The notes below the pieces were generated by a model. That model was not told the origin of the DNA, did no database searches, and saw only the letters and a list, made by a program, of their open reading frames with translations. Both the position numbers and the translations under genes were made by a program. Of a stretch of DNA of 64,000 bases, positions 24,001 through 34,198 are shown piece by piece. Position 1 is the stretch's first letter. The number at the start of each line of letters is the position of its first letter. Origin of the DNA: Antedon mediterranea. Its lineage: Eukaryota; Echinodermata; Crinoidea; Comatulida; Antedonidae. The stretch lies in assembly GCF_964355755.1 (NCBI RefSeq), contig NC_092670.1:16615201-16679200 (forward strand), in the 5' to 3' direction.

Positions 24001-24830
24001 AGGTATTTTCTCAAGCTACCTACCTAGAGCATCATTCTGTACGCTATTAGTCTGAAGATGATCTTAACATTGAATCTGCCCACTGTACTGTTGTATACTG
24101 AAATATTACATTCTAATTTTCTAGTTTGCTAGCAACAACATCGTCAGATCAAACAGTCAAGTTATGGAAGACAAGCGACTTTTCACTGATGACTACATTA
24201 AGTGATGCAAGTCAACGTTGGGTTTGGGATTGCGCTTTCTCATCGGATTCACAGTACTTGGTTTCAGGTTAGTTTATCTTTAAGCTAAAGCTCTGTAGTG
24301 GAGCTGTAGCTTGGTGGCTAACGTGGTTGCCTTCCAAGGTCCAGGGTTCAATCCTGACTTAGTGCCAGGGTTGTAACTGACGACTCTTTCAACTCCACTC
24401 CCTAAGCCTCAAATGAGACTTAGTTTATAAGCACAATAAATTATAAATAGTTTATCCATCCTGTTATTGGCGAGTTTGTGCTCGCTGTTGGATGCATATG
24501 AAACAAAACAAAATTGTTTAAATGAGAACACAGGTATCCTTACAATTACTGTTTTAGTGCTTACAATGTATCTAAGTACCAGCACTGTATGTGCACACAG
24601 CTTGGCTCCAAGAGCCATATATGAGCCATGAGCCATACCTACACAAATTACCTTTATAGAAAAGCATCATTCTTAATCGCATGGTAATCTATCAGTTTTA
24701 TTATTATCTAGTTTCATCTGATAACATGGCAAGATTATGGAGCATTGAACATGGCGAGGTCAAGAGAGAATACAATGGTCATCAAAAAGCGGTCACTGCC
24801 TTGGCATTTCACGATGGTATAGCAGCTTAG
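21063..24830 (+). CDS. MLST8: MLST8 (GbetaL/LST8), WD40 subunit of TOR complexes, eight exons
   Basis: An all-WD40 protein that stabilises the kinase domain of TOR in TORC1 and TORC2. CDS exons: 21063-21191, 21727-21778, 22158-22320, 22778-22853, 23106-23180, 23780-23982, 24125-24267, 24712-24830; phases match at every junction, giving 319 aa (human 326). It starts [19 protein letters not shown] and continues [15 protein letters not shown], almost the vertebrate sequence. Later WD signatures include [42 protein letters not shown] and [15 protein letters not shown], consistent with a seven-bladed propeller. The start is the ATG two bases after the acceptor of a 5' UTR intron. Three family A MITEs sit in its introns, two of them flanking exon 3 closely without disturbing the splice sites. 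It converges with SLC39A11 downstream. Confidence 0.98.
21968..22080. mobile_element. Foldback MITE family A, short copy in MLST8 intron 2
   Basis: Left arm aaagctctgtctacactata, shortened core, and a right arm with mutations (tagtatggacagaacttta). It ends 78 bp before exon 3. Confidence 0.85.
22362..22519. mobile_element. Foldback MITE family A, full copy in MLST8 intron 3
   Basis: Both arms are present and the core has cccatatatggacatgatga. It starts about 40 bp after the end of exon 3. Confidence 0.88.
22899..23023. mobile_element. Foldback MITE family A, left-truncated copy in MLST8 intron 4
   Basis: It starts at gtgatgtgcccatatatga and ends with a complete right arm (gtttgatagtgtagacagag). 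It lies between exons 4 and 5. Confidence 0.85.
23425..23650. repeat. Duplicated segment in MLST8 intron 5
   Basis: Two copies of about 85 bp (23432-23515 and 23567-23647) share caacatgat-attttcaatt, gaacccacagcacta and ctcattagcctgc. The complement carries a B-box-like gtgggttc, so it could be a decayed SINE dimer, but that is uncertain. Confidence 0.5.
24295..24512 (+). mobile_element. tRNA-derived SINE, family 2 (best copy)
   Basis: The head has tagcttggtggctaa (A-box-like) and, downstream, agggttcaatcctg (B-box GGTTCAATCC), then ctccactccctaagcctcaa and a 3' stem-loop tail with cctgttattggcgagtt and ctcgctgttggatg. Other copies lie on the minus strand at 12880-13030 and 55258-55375. It sits in MLST8 intron 7. 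Confidence 0.7.
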
Positions 24831-25506
24831 TAACAGTCATCAACATTTGGTTTTGTATTTCACAGTGGTACTGCCCATCAAATATTGTCATGTACAGTAC
24901 TACCCACGTTGGTAATGTAACTCTGCAAAAAGCAGTGGTCACTACCAAGCTCAGGTCATGGACACATACCAACCTGATTGTTTATATGGCGATAAAATAA
25001 TATAAAAAAATCATGTTAAAAAAAAACTAAATCCGAGTAATCCCACCCACTAGTTTTTACCAAATTTCATACACAGGCCCCATTCGGTAATATACAGCAG
25101 TACAGTATCATATACACGTATATTGTTTCCTGGTGCTTCAAGGGTGTGCTTAGAAAAACTGTGGGTAGTCAAATATTGCAGTTACTAGCCCAATTATCTA
25201 TTGTATTATTACCATTTGATTATGAATAAAACCCAGGTATTTTAACATTTAGAGATGTCGCATTCAAAGCCATGGTAGTCTTGGCCTTAATGAGTTGATG
25301 GTGTCAATATTAATTACTGTACATAATATATATAGACAATTATGATTTTGTTTTTTTTAATGTCATTTTGTGTTATATAAATAAATACAAGATCTAAATT
25401 GATAATGTAATTTTGTTTTTATTTGTACATTATAGAAAAGGTAAACATAGTATTCCCCTAAAAATTGTAATCAAAAGAATTAAATATTTAACTAGAAAGC
25501 CACTCC

Positions 25507-26173
25507 GAGAGTGCATACCTCCGCCTACTGTAAAATTCTCCTACATAAGATTTCGCGGGTAAAAAAATATATATATATATTTGTGTGTGTCTTAATGCTG
25601 TTTGTGATTTAAGCTAATTTCATTACAAGCATGTGTATGCGAGTTTGGTGTAATGGTTATGTAACCAGCCTTTCAATTAACAATAGCTTCAGTTGACTAA
25701 CAATAGAACAGCAACGCGAAAATCAAACGAGTGAATTTGAAAAGAAATAGGTTTTTTAAACTACTCGCATCAAAAAATGTGCACATTAAATCAAATTATG
25801 TTTTAAAATTACAAATCACAAATTATAACTCTTGCCTCTTGTTAAAAAATGAAGTTTTTTGGACAAGTAGTTCTCGAGAAAATGCAATTTCAGTTTACTT
25901 GTTACTTTAAGACTGCTCGCCAGCTTTTGAAAAATTCTGTCCTATCTTTTAACACTAGCAGGTCTGAAAAAGTATACTAAAAAGTGGTCCAGAATTGGGA
26001 CTGTGGTCCCAAATGGTCCCAAAATTTAATGGAATGGTCCTTGACCACATCTATCTGTCTATTCATTTTGGTAAAGATCTTGTAATTACTTTTTGAGTAA
26101 TCCTGCTAATAAACAAACAAACAAACAAACAAACACACGCTACCGATTACATATACCTCCTTGGCGGAGGTAA
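25507..26173. mobile_element. Dispersed TIR repeat with tacctccgcc ends
   Basis: The left end gcatacctccgcc (about 25516-25528) is inverted at the right end as ggcggaggta (26163-26172). Near the right end lies aaacaaacaaacaaac. Similar termini are common in marine invertebrate genomes, as far as I remember. No protein frame is visible. Confidence 0.5.
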
Positions 26174-26216
26174 ATACACAAAAAAGCATCAAAGTAGAAT
26201 ACAGTAGAACCCCTGC

Positions 26217-26749
26217 TTTAAGACACTCCTATTCAGGGGACATCCCTTTTAAGACACTCCTATTCAGGGGACATCCATTTTAAGACACTCCTATTCAGGG
26301 GACATCCATTTTAAGACACTCCTATTCAGGGGACATCCCTTTTAAGACACTCCTATTCAGGGGACATCCATTTTAAGACACTCCTATTCAGGGGACATCC
26401 ACTTTAAGACACTCCTATTCAGGGGACATCCCTTTTAAGACACTCCTATTCAGGGGACATCCCTTTTAAGACACTCCTATTCAGGGGACATCCATTTTAA
26501 GACACTCCTATTCAGGGGACATCCCTTTTAAGACACTCCTATTCAGGGGACATCCATTTTAAGACACTCCTATTCAGGGGACATCCATTTTAAGACACTC
26601 CTATTCAGGGGACATCCCTTTTAAGACACTCCTATTCAGGGGACATCTCTTTTAAGACACTCCTATTCAGGGGACATCCCTTTTAAGACACTCCTATTCA
26701 GGGGACATCCCTTTTAAGACACTCCTATTCAGGGGACATCCCTTTTAAG
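26217..26749 (+). repeat. 31-bp tandem array, about 17 copies
   Basis: The unit reads as ttttaagacactcc followed by tattcaggggacatccc, and is nearly invariant; most differences are c/a at the end of the unit. Flanking sequence (agtagaacccctgc on the left, aaggtgtcccctcaatag on the right) shows that the array grew inside an older dispersed repeat with inverted ggggaca/tgtcccc words. Confidence 0.95.
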
Positions 26750-27136
26750 AAAACGTTTTCCTGTAAAATGTCCAAGGGGAAACGTATGTTTCAGCACTAC
26801 GACCAACTTAAATAAACACTTAAATTTAGGTAACACTTTGTTGGTCAAAAAGGTGTCCCCTCAATAGAGTTTCTATTGTTTTACATAATTGTCTATCAGA
26901 CATGCATACACAACAATTGAAAATAAACTTTAAAATGCATTATTACCTGATTAAAAGTAAAATTTAAAAACAAAATGAAAGCACACTATTTTAAAGTTAT
27001 TGCCTTTGTTTTTAAGTATTAAACACGGTGTATTTGGTCTATACTTTGGTTCATAAACCGTAATAATATTTACATTAATAAAAAAACATTGATTGACAGT
27101 CATCAATTCAAGAGCTTTGATATTTTTAAAATGTTG

Positions 27137-27321
27137 TAAAGCTCTGTCTACACTATCACTTGTTTGACAAAAAAAGTGTGATGTGCCCAAATACGGCAGT
27201 TATATGCTTAAATATATATAAAATCTATAAATATATAAATTATATAAAATCATCATGTCCATATTATAGGCACATAATATTTTTTTGTCACATGAAGTTT
27301 GATAGTGTAGACAGAGCTTAA
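27137..27321. mobile_element. Foldback MITE family A, expanded copy
   Basis: Both arms are present. The core is lengthened by an AT-rich insertion (about 27207-27250). It lies downstream of SLC39A11. Confidence 0.85.
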
Positions 27322-27430
27322 GACACACATATCCATTTATTAACTCAGGTACATGCGATTAGCCCCCTTCAAAGTTTCTTGTAAGTGAAAAAATAATAAA
27401 TGCAAAATGCTTGTATGTATCTACATTTTT

Positions 27431-27612
27431 AATCTCTGTCTACAATATAAAACTGTATGTGACAAAAAAATGCTCATATATGGACATGATGATGTCATAT
27501 CACTACCATGTTTGGGCAATCTCACTACCATGTTTGGGCAATCTCACTACCATATTTGGGCACATCACACTTTTTTTGTTAGACTAGTTTGATAGTGTAG
27601 ACAGAGCTTTAT
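27431..27612. mobile_element. Foldback MITE family A, copy with internal triplication
   Basis: Both arms are present. The core word ctcactaccatgtttgggca is repeated, so three tandem copies of the actaccat-tttgggca block lie between 27498 and 27563. Confidence 0.88.
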
Positions 27613-28131
27613 ATAGGAAATCATTCTAAAAGCCTCAATACACTTAATTAGAGATTAAGAAAATACAATTTGAAACAATATTTATTAAACTTTATTCCTA
27701 AGGAAGACAGTCCCAAGAAAAGGAATGTGCAGCAGCAGTCATAGTTTTGAACTAATCTCTAGTAGAACATTATTCAATAGGTTATTAACAGTTATTAAAT
27801 ACAGTATTATCAATTATGTATCATTTTTTATTTAAATCTTTCTTTAAACTGGATTGCACTTTTACAAACTTTTAAAATTTGTGATTTTGGAAAAACATTT
27901 TAAAATCAAGTCATCATCATAACATTAAATCATAATCAAATTAAGTGATAATCATTAAACACATATACTTATATGTTTAATTTATTTTCTAAGGCACATT
28001 TTGTAAATAAAATTGTAAGATTTAATTTAAGACTAAATTATTTTATATTTATTTCATGGAAATATATAATATAAAATACTAGAATTGATTGAATAAATAA
28101 AGGAACAAAATAATCAAAATGTATTTGACCT

Positions 28132-31100
28132 TTAACCTAACCCAACATCTAAGGTCATCATAACAACAAACCCAAAAATAGAACCCCATGAGGCGAGACG
28201 TCCATTACCACTGAAAGAAAGAATTAAAAAAAATTAATCAAATATTTGTGAAAGGTAAAATTTGTCTGATGAAATCTCTTACATTCTATAACAAATTCTG
28301 GATTTGGTGTGGTTACAAATGCTATCACAACACTAATCTCAACTAATGGTTGTATACTTACGCTGAATGAGCCTCGGGCATTATATCATCCATGACAACA
28401 TACACCATGGCACCAGCAGCAAAGGACAGAGCATATGGAAGCACAGGTTCGGCAATGACTACGGCCAAAGCGCCCAGCACTCCAGCTATAGGTTCAACCA
28501 TTCCACTTAGCTGTCCATACCTACATATTATTACAGAAAATACAAAAGTACAGTGTAATACTCTGTGCTAGTAAATACATGACATTGTCATTCTAACGAA
28601 TGAGTGGAGTTATGTATTCTAAATACAATTAACAATTAAGATTATCATACAGTAAACTTTCCTAATACTGGATTTTAAAAAAAAATCCAATTTTAATGAC
28701 TATTTCAATCAAACTACATTATTATACTGTACAAAATATTGTACAATACTACACTGTACAAATACAGAATATTTTGTCATGTATTGTTACATGTAGAATT
28801 CATTTTTAGTATTAATGTCTGAAAAATAAGGCAAACAAAAACACATTTACCAAAAGCTCCTCCATATTGAAAATCCTGATGCTCGTAGTGGAAGACTAAC
28901 AGCAAGGCCTTCTGGGAAGTTTTGGATACCAATACCGATTGCTAAGTTCCTACGAACCAGAATAATAAAACAGGTAAGGTATAATTAATGATCAGCCAGC
29001 ATTTGGGTAAGATCTTCATACTCAATGTGTAAAAAAAAGACAGATTTTAATACCCCATGTGTAACAAATTGTCCGCTTAATAGAAGTTTCCCCTGAATAG
29101 TGGTTTCCCAAAGGAGAGGTTCTTAATAAACTTACCTTGCACTTTCAAAAGTTGCTGAGGGTGTTTTTCCTATGGCACCAAATCCAACACCTACTGCCAG
29201 ACCCTCTATCAAAACAAATTACATACACATTAATTCATTGTTATTAAGGAGTTACTGTACTAATAGTAAAGAATTACTATGAACAACTTTTTGTGGCATA
29301 AAAACCACTTTTAGTCGCATAAATATAATCATTATCACATTTTTGTTATTTTCTAATATTTTTTGTCATTACAATTTGATAAACTTCAACAGTGGCATAA
29401 CATTTTATCGTTTATGTCTGTGAATGCTCGACGACACATTCAAATCAAACTCAATATACACTTTTTAAAGAATTTTACCTGGAATATTATGAATAGTTAT
29501 TGCTAAAATCAAAAGTAGTATTCGTTTCCATTGATGACTTTTATTTTGTGTTGTGTTAACTTTAGTTGATGATTGGTCTATGGTATCATCTGCTGTCATC
29601 TTCTTTCTTCTTTGTGTTACAGACCCATTATCTGACATTCCTATCATTTTAACAAAACATAATAAATAAAAATAGAATAGAAGGGGGTACCTCTAGGACC
29701 TAATGAAATGTCTCCTTAATATGGGTGTATCTTGAATGGGAATGGTAGTAGTGTTAAAACATATATTTCCTCTTCTTATATAAATAAATAAATGTTCTCT
29801 GTTGAATAAGAGTGTCCAAAAAACGGGTGGGTGGGATTTTTTACTATATGATTGTCAAATACATTGTGTTCCTCTTCCATAATATTTTTAATCACCAACA
29901 TATATACTTTAAAATTTGGCACAGTTTTTAAGTAACATCAGAGATAAAGTATGGCCTACCTATTACAGTTGACGGTTGTTCTTCATCATATTGGTTATAT
30001 ATATCTTCATTTCTTGAATGTTCTTTTTGTTCACTGTTAAATACTACTGCTAAGTTTGACGAGGTAACACCCTAAAAATAGGTAAATTCATTTATGTTTA
30101 TTCTACACTTTTTTGACATCATTGGATCATTTTGTTTTAAACTATTATAATTTGGGATTGCATTTACATAACACTGTACTACCACAATACATGTTGTACG
30201 ACTGTACATTGCACTCACTAACTTACAGATGAAATAGAATTGAAATATATATATTACTGGGTAACATCTTCAGTCAAAGACTGGTCTTCCAGAGGGCCCA
30301 GTTGGTGATCAATGGCAGTGATGTACTAGTACACCGGGGTAACCCCCTACTCATCCCGAAAGATTTACTAGGTTCTTTAAAGTGCACACGAGCTAGATGG
30401 GTACACTGGACCTACGGTTTATAGTCCATATCCGAGAATACTCGTTCTACCACCAGAACCATGGAGTGAGTGAGCCTCGAACCCCTGCCGATGTTATGGC
30501 TACAAAATTACGGTTTCACTGCCTTAACCGCTCAACCACTCACTCGGTATAATAACTGACTAATGATTTCTGTTGTATAATCTATAATCAAATTGATTTT
30601 ATCAACATACAGTATGTGCATTAGGGTGGTGGGATGAGAGTAAACAAATTCATTCATATTGTGTAATTTATTAACAAAACCCAAATACTGTATACTGTAC
30701 AGACATGATTAATGAAATCTATAAAAAAGAAGAAAGAAAGAAAGAAAGAAAAGGAGAAGAAGAAAAGAAAAAGAAGAAGAAGGAGGAAAGAAAAAGGAGA
30801 AGGAAAGGAAAGGAAAAGAGGGAAATAAAAGGAGGAAAGGAAAAGAAAAGACAGAAAATGAGAAGGAAAGAAAAGAATAAGGAAAGAAAAGGAGGAAAGA
30901 AAAGGAGAAGACAGAAAAAAAATAAAATGAGAAGACAGAAAGAAAAGCAAAACAAGGAAATAGATTTCAACCTCAATTACAACAGTGGTGTGATTTAATA
31001 AAAATTATTACCAAATAAGGCATGAGTATATCAGCTGCATACACAAATGCAGCTCCAATTGTAAAGCCAACAGCAGCTGGAATAAACGACCATTCTCCTT

Positions 31101-33751
31101 CTTGTCCATATGTACCTGATAGTGTCGCTAGCTCAATGGCTGGGGCTAGCAGCGACCAATAAGAAGCAGCGAGCATAACCTTTAAAAAAACATAATATTT
31201 TAAATTGAGAAATTCAAAACTACATTATTATAACTTAAATCATAATGTATTGATGTGTATAGATCTTTATACATTTTATAATCATTCAGAATACATTTAA
31301 ACTTATAAACTACATTAAAGATGCACAGTCGGTGACATACTTGTTTATATTAAAGCATATTAATCCCTCTTTTTTTCTTTACCATGCCACCTAAATTGTT
31401 TTAGATCTATTTAACTAGGGCAGGAGGCGCCTGATGATTGACTGAGGTACAACTGGTGTTGACCGGGGTTCAATTAGACCGATCTCTGGTTAGCGACGAA
31501 GGCGTATCCCCTTACTGTATTTTGGTTTGGGGTTTTTTTTGGCATGGTTGGAATCCCTTTTATAGTATTAGTTTATGTACTTAGAGGTTTCACAACATTA
31601 GGCACTATATTATTAAAGATAGTGGGGTTGTGTTTCGAATAGCAACAATATACTGTATTTAAATATATAAAAACATACCCCAGCTGCAAATCCTAAACTG
31701 CCATCTAATACTTTTCTCTGTAAAATAAATTATATTATAAACAGTATAATATTGTCTTATTTTGATGATTTAAATAGAAATATTTCAACCTGTGTGCGCA
31801 ATTTCACTTGTTAGCTCAGAGCCATACAAAGTATATATAAATAGTTACGACATTGGGTTAAAGAGTCATGTGATACACAGATCAAATTAAAAAAAAATTG
31901 TCTCTATTTAAATGCATGTAAAGTATAGGAGCAACAAAATACTTTTATTTATTCGAATAAACAACCTGCTTTGAATTAAAGCCCAAATATATTTATTTAT
32001 TTACTTGAATAAACGCTCCGCAACATGCATTATCTATCATTTATATTGGCTCTGCTTGGTCCTCCAGAGCCATATATATAAAGAGTTACGACATTGAAAA
32101 TTAGAAGCCATTTTTGTGTCAAAAAATTCGCACGCTGAGGGCGCGCGCGTCTATTTTGTATAGCGTTTTCCTGTAGTTCATGCATTATTTTTAGATTTTT
32201 TTGTCTATGAAATAATGCTTATATTCCGTTTTTATTTTAGTAATTAATTTTATTAATGGTATTAATTTGGTAACATATATATATTGTGTCTATAATAACA
32301 AAAGAATAAATGCTAGGGCCTACATGCAAGTCAGGATACATCAAAGCATGAACCAATACAAATTCACCCCTCTTTTTATACAGTATATGCTCTCCGTGTG
32401 TTTTTGACACAAACTTTCAGAGACTCGTTCATTATTTCATTTGTAATAATTTGCCTTTATTATTTTAATATTGTTCATACCCTATTCAATATATTAACAA
32501 ATTATATCCACAACACTTTATTATCACGCTGCTGCTCTAGCCCGCTACGTCACACGAGATGACTCATTCATTAGATGAAATCAAGCAGCTTTATAGTACT
32601 ACACTTTGACATTTTTGTTAAAATGGAAACTCCACTATAATTTATTGGTACCACCTGTTGAATCCAAAAACGGCTGAGAAAAGAGTCTAACGACAAATCC
32701 CAAAACATTCTGGTATTTATGAGTCCCATGATATAATTCGCTGTCAGATAATCATTGAATTATTATCAAAACAGTCCATTGAAGTTTTTGTTTGTAATAG
32801 GATACTTGAAGTATCTAGGCGTGATGAAGTGACCCCCAGACTTGACCTTAGCAATAACAATAAGCGAGCAGCGTTTTTTGTAAGAAATATTCTTGTTTTT
32901 ATTTAGTCATCAAAGCATGCATTATGAATTGAAAATATTACATAATTGTTATTAATAGGACGTACTGTAGTTATGGGATGTTTCGTTACAAAATCAATTA
33001 ATCAAACTTTATAATATACTAGCGCACGCGCGCGCAATATTCTTTGCCGCAAGTACTTCTGTATGCTGTGCACATCGATATTTCACCGTAAAATGTGCAA
33101 TTACATTTTTTTAAATATAGTATTTTCTTGCTCCTATCTATACTTTACATGAATTAACGGAGACAAGTTTGACACAAATTGATCTGCATATCACGTGACT
33201 ATAATCCAATTGTCGTATTCGATTGGGAACTTTCGTTGTCAACGTAAAGATTCGTTGAGTACTTTTTGTATTCGAATTGTAAATTTGTGCTCAACAGAAA
33301 GTCATTCGAATAGAAAACGTTGACAATGAAAGCTTTTTCGTTAAGAACAATCTCAACGCTCAAAATACTCCGTTAAAGAAGTACTCAACGGAAAAACTGT
33401 ACTCAACGGTGAAAGTCTAAATCGAATACGACAAATGTCGTAACTCTTTATATATATGGCTCTGGGTCCTCTTACCTACACCGCCCTCTATATATTACTA
33501 GTGTAGGCCCATATAGGCTAGCTAGAGTGTATTGTTATCCTGACAAAATATCTAGACTAGCCTACTACTCTAGGCCTACTACTAGCCTACTAACTTAGGC
33601 CTTAGGGCCTAGATTTTATATATTTAACCTTATTAATACTTGCCTTCCCACTTGCGAATACAAAAACTAATGCAGAGCCTAATGCTGTTAGACCCCATGT
33701 AAACAGAGTACCAAACAGGGCTTGGTAAACTGGATCATATCCTTCTATCAT
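28132..33751 (-). CDS. SLC39A11: Zinc transporter ZIP11 (SLC39A11), nine exons, complete
   Basis: A multi-pass ZIP transporter that moves zinc into the cytosol; the family member is known from Golgi and nuclear membranes. CDS exons: 33644-33751, 31679-31717, 31012-31179, 29960-30071, 29479-29640, 29136-29205, 28851-28949, 28362-28520, 28132-28210; total 331 aa (human about 335-342). It starts [40 protein letters not shown] spans the exon 2-3 junction. The metal-site motifs are HNIPEGLAVG (193-202) and [10 protein letters not shown] (229-238), with [11 protein letters not shown] and [11 protein letters not shown] further on. A hydrophilic loop (106-180) corresponds to the poorly conserved loop of the family. 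Intron 1 has a GC donor (AAG|gcaagt), needed to keep the frame. The start codon is 447 bp from that of LUC7L, pointing the other way. Large TIR and polypurine repeats fill introns 1 and 3. Confidence 0.97.
30275..30545 (-). mobile_element. tRNA-Leu-headed SINE, family 1, second copy
   Basis: The minus-strand A-box region (TGGTTGAGCGGTTAAGGC, 30521-30538) and B-box (GGGGTTCGAGGC, about 30474-30485) lie in the same order as in the copy at 19.3-19.55 kb. The body again shows aaccgtaggtccagtgta and cgtgtgcactttaaagaacc. It lies in SLC39A11 intron 3. Confidence 0.75.
30721..30960. repeat. 240-bp polypurine (GAAA/GGAA) tract
   Basis: The plus strand is almost pure A/G, a degenerate mixture of gaaa, ggaa and gaag words with only a few T and C, in SLC39A11 intron 3. 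Reading frames across it on either strand are low-complexity artefacts. Confidence 0.9.
31818..31935 (-). mobile_element. Partial copy of the agagccat TIR element
   Basis: gagccata (31820), then gttacgacattg and ctttacatg-type words, match the complement of the right end of the element at 32064-33465. It is a truncated second copy lying just outside it. Confidence 0.6.
32064..33465. mobile_element. 1.4-kb element with perfect 32-bp TIRs
   Basis: The left end 32064-32095 (starting ccagagccatatatataaag) is a perfect inverted copy of 33434-33465. A gtcct direct repeat flanks both sides and may be the target-site duplication. There is no coding frame of note. It occupies much of SLC39A11 intron 1. 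Confidence 0.85.
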
Positions 33752-34198
33752 GATTTTGTTTTGGAGGCGATCTGTACACAAATCATCTGATTGAACGTGT
33801 GAACAAAAAGATCCACGTTTTGCGAATTGTCATGCTTCAATGCGTCGCACGTACACGTAACGTGCGACGATGACGTTACTTATTAAATTTCATTTAGTAA
33901 ATAGATAGCACATCATGTATCTTTATTTTAATTTATTTAAACATTTATTTACCTACTTTATATTTGGTTTTTGTGGAAAACGTAATTTATTTTTCCTGTA
34001 AAAGGCAACTTAATTGGGTTAAAAATACTTCTTATTTCTGGCAAAATATTTCCCACAATGCATTTTAGCTGGCCATTTTTTTTAAGGTTTCGTCTTTCGC
34101 GTGAAAAACGTTTTCATCCAGTCCTAGATTTTAACTTATTTAAATGTATGGTTTTTAAAGTTTATAATTATAATTTTGTATAAACATACATTGTAAAG
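33752..34198. promoter_or_regulatory. Head-to-head promoter between SLC39A11 and LUC7L
   Basis: 447 bp separate the divergent start codons. They contain a perfect 10-bp inverted repeat CGTCGCACGT/ACGTGCGACG (33843-33869, 7-bp spacer), an adjacent CRE-like TGACGTTA (33871-33878), ttcccacaatgca (34050-34062), which resembles a ZNF143/Staf site, and GCCATTTT (YY1-like, near 34072). Transcription-factor assignments are inferences from consensus words. Confidence 0.6.

Larger units (their letters stand above)
24831..28131. other. Convergent spacer between MLST8 and SLC39A11
   Basis: 3.3 kb between the two stop codons, holding both 3' UTRs and repeats. An AATAAA at about 25379 could serve MLST8. 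Repeats: a roughly 0.67 kb TIR element (25507-26173), the 31-bp array (26217-26749) and two family A MITEs (27137-27321, 27431-27612). I see no further exons. Confidence 0.6.

Noticed and set aside
26217-26749. CRISPR-like array
   Set aside because: The copies are head to tail with no unique spacers, in a eukaryotic genome; it is a plain tandem repeat.
30654-30998. Long lysine/glutamate-rich or phenylalanine-rich frames on both strands
   Set aside because: They arise from the polypurine tract and have no domain content.
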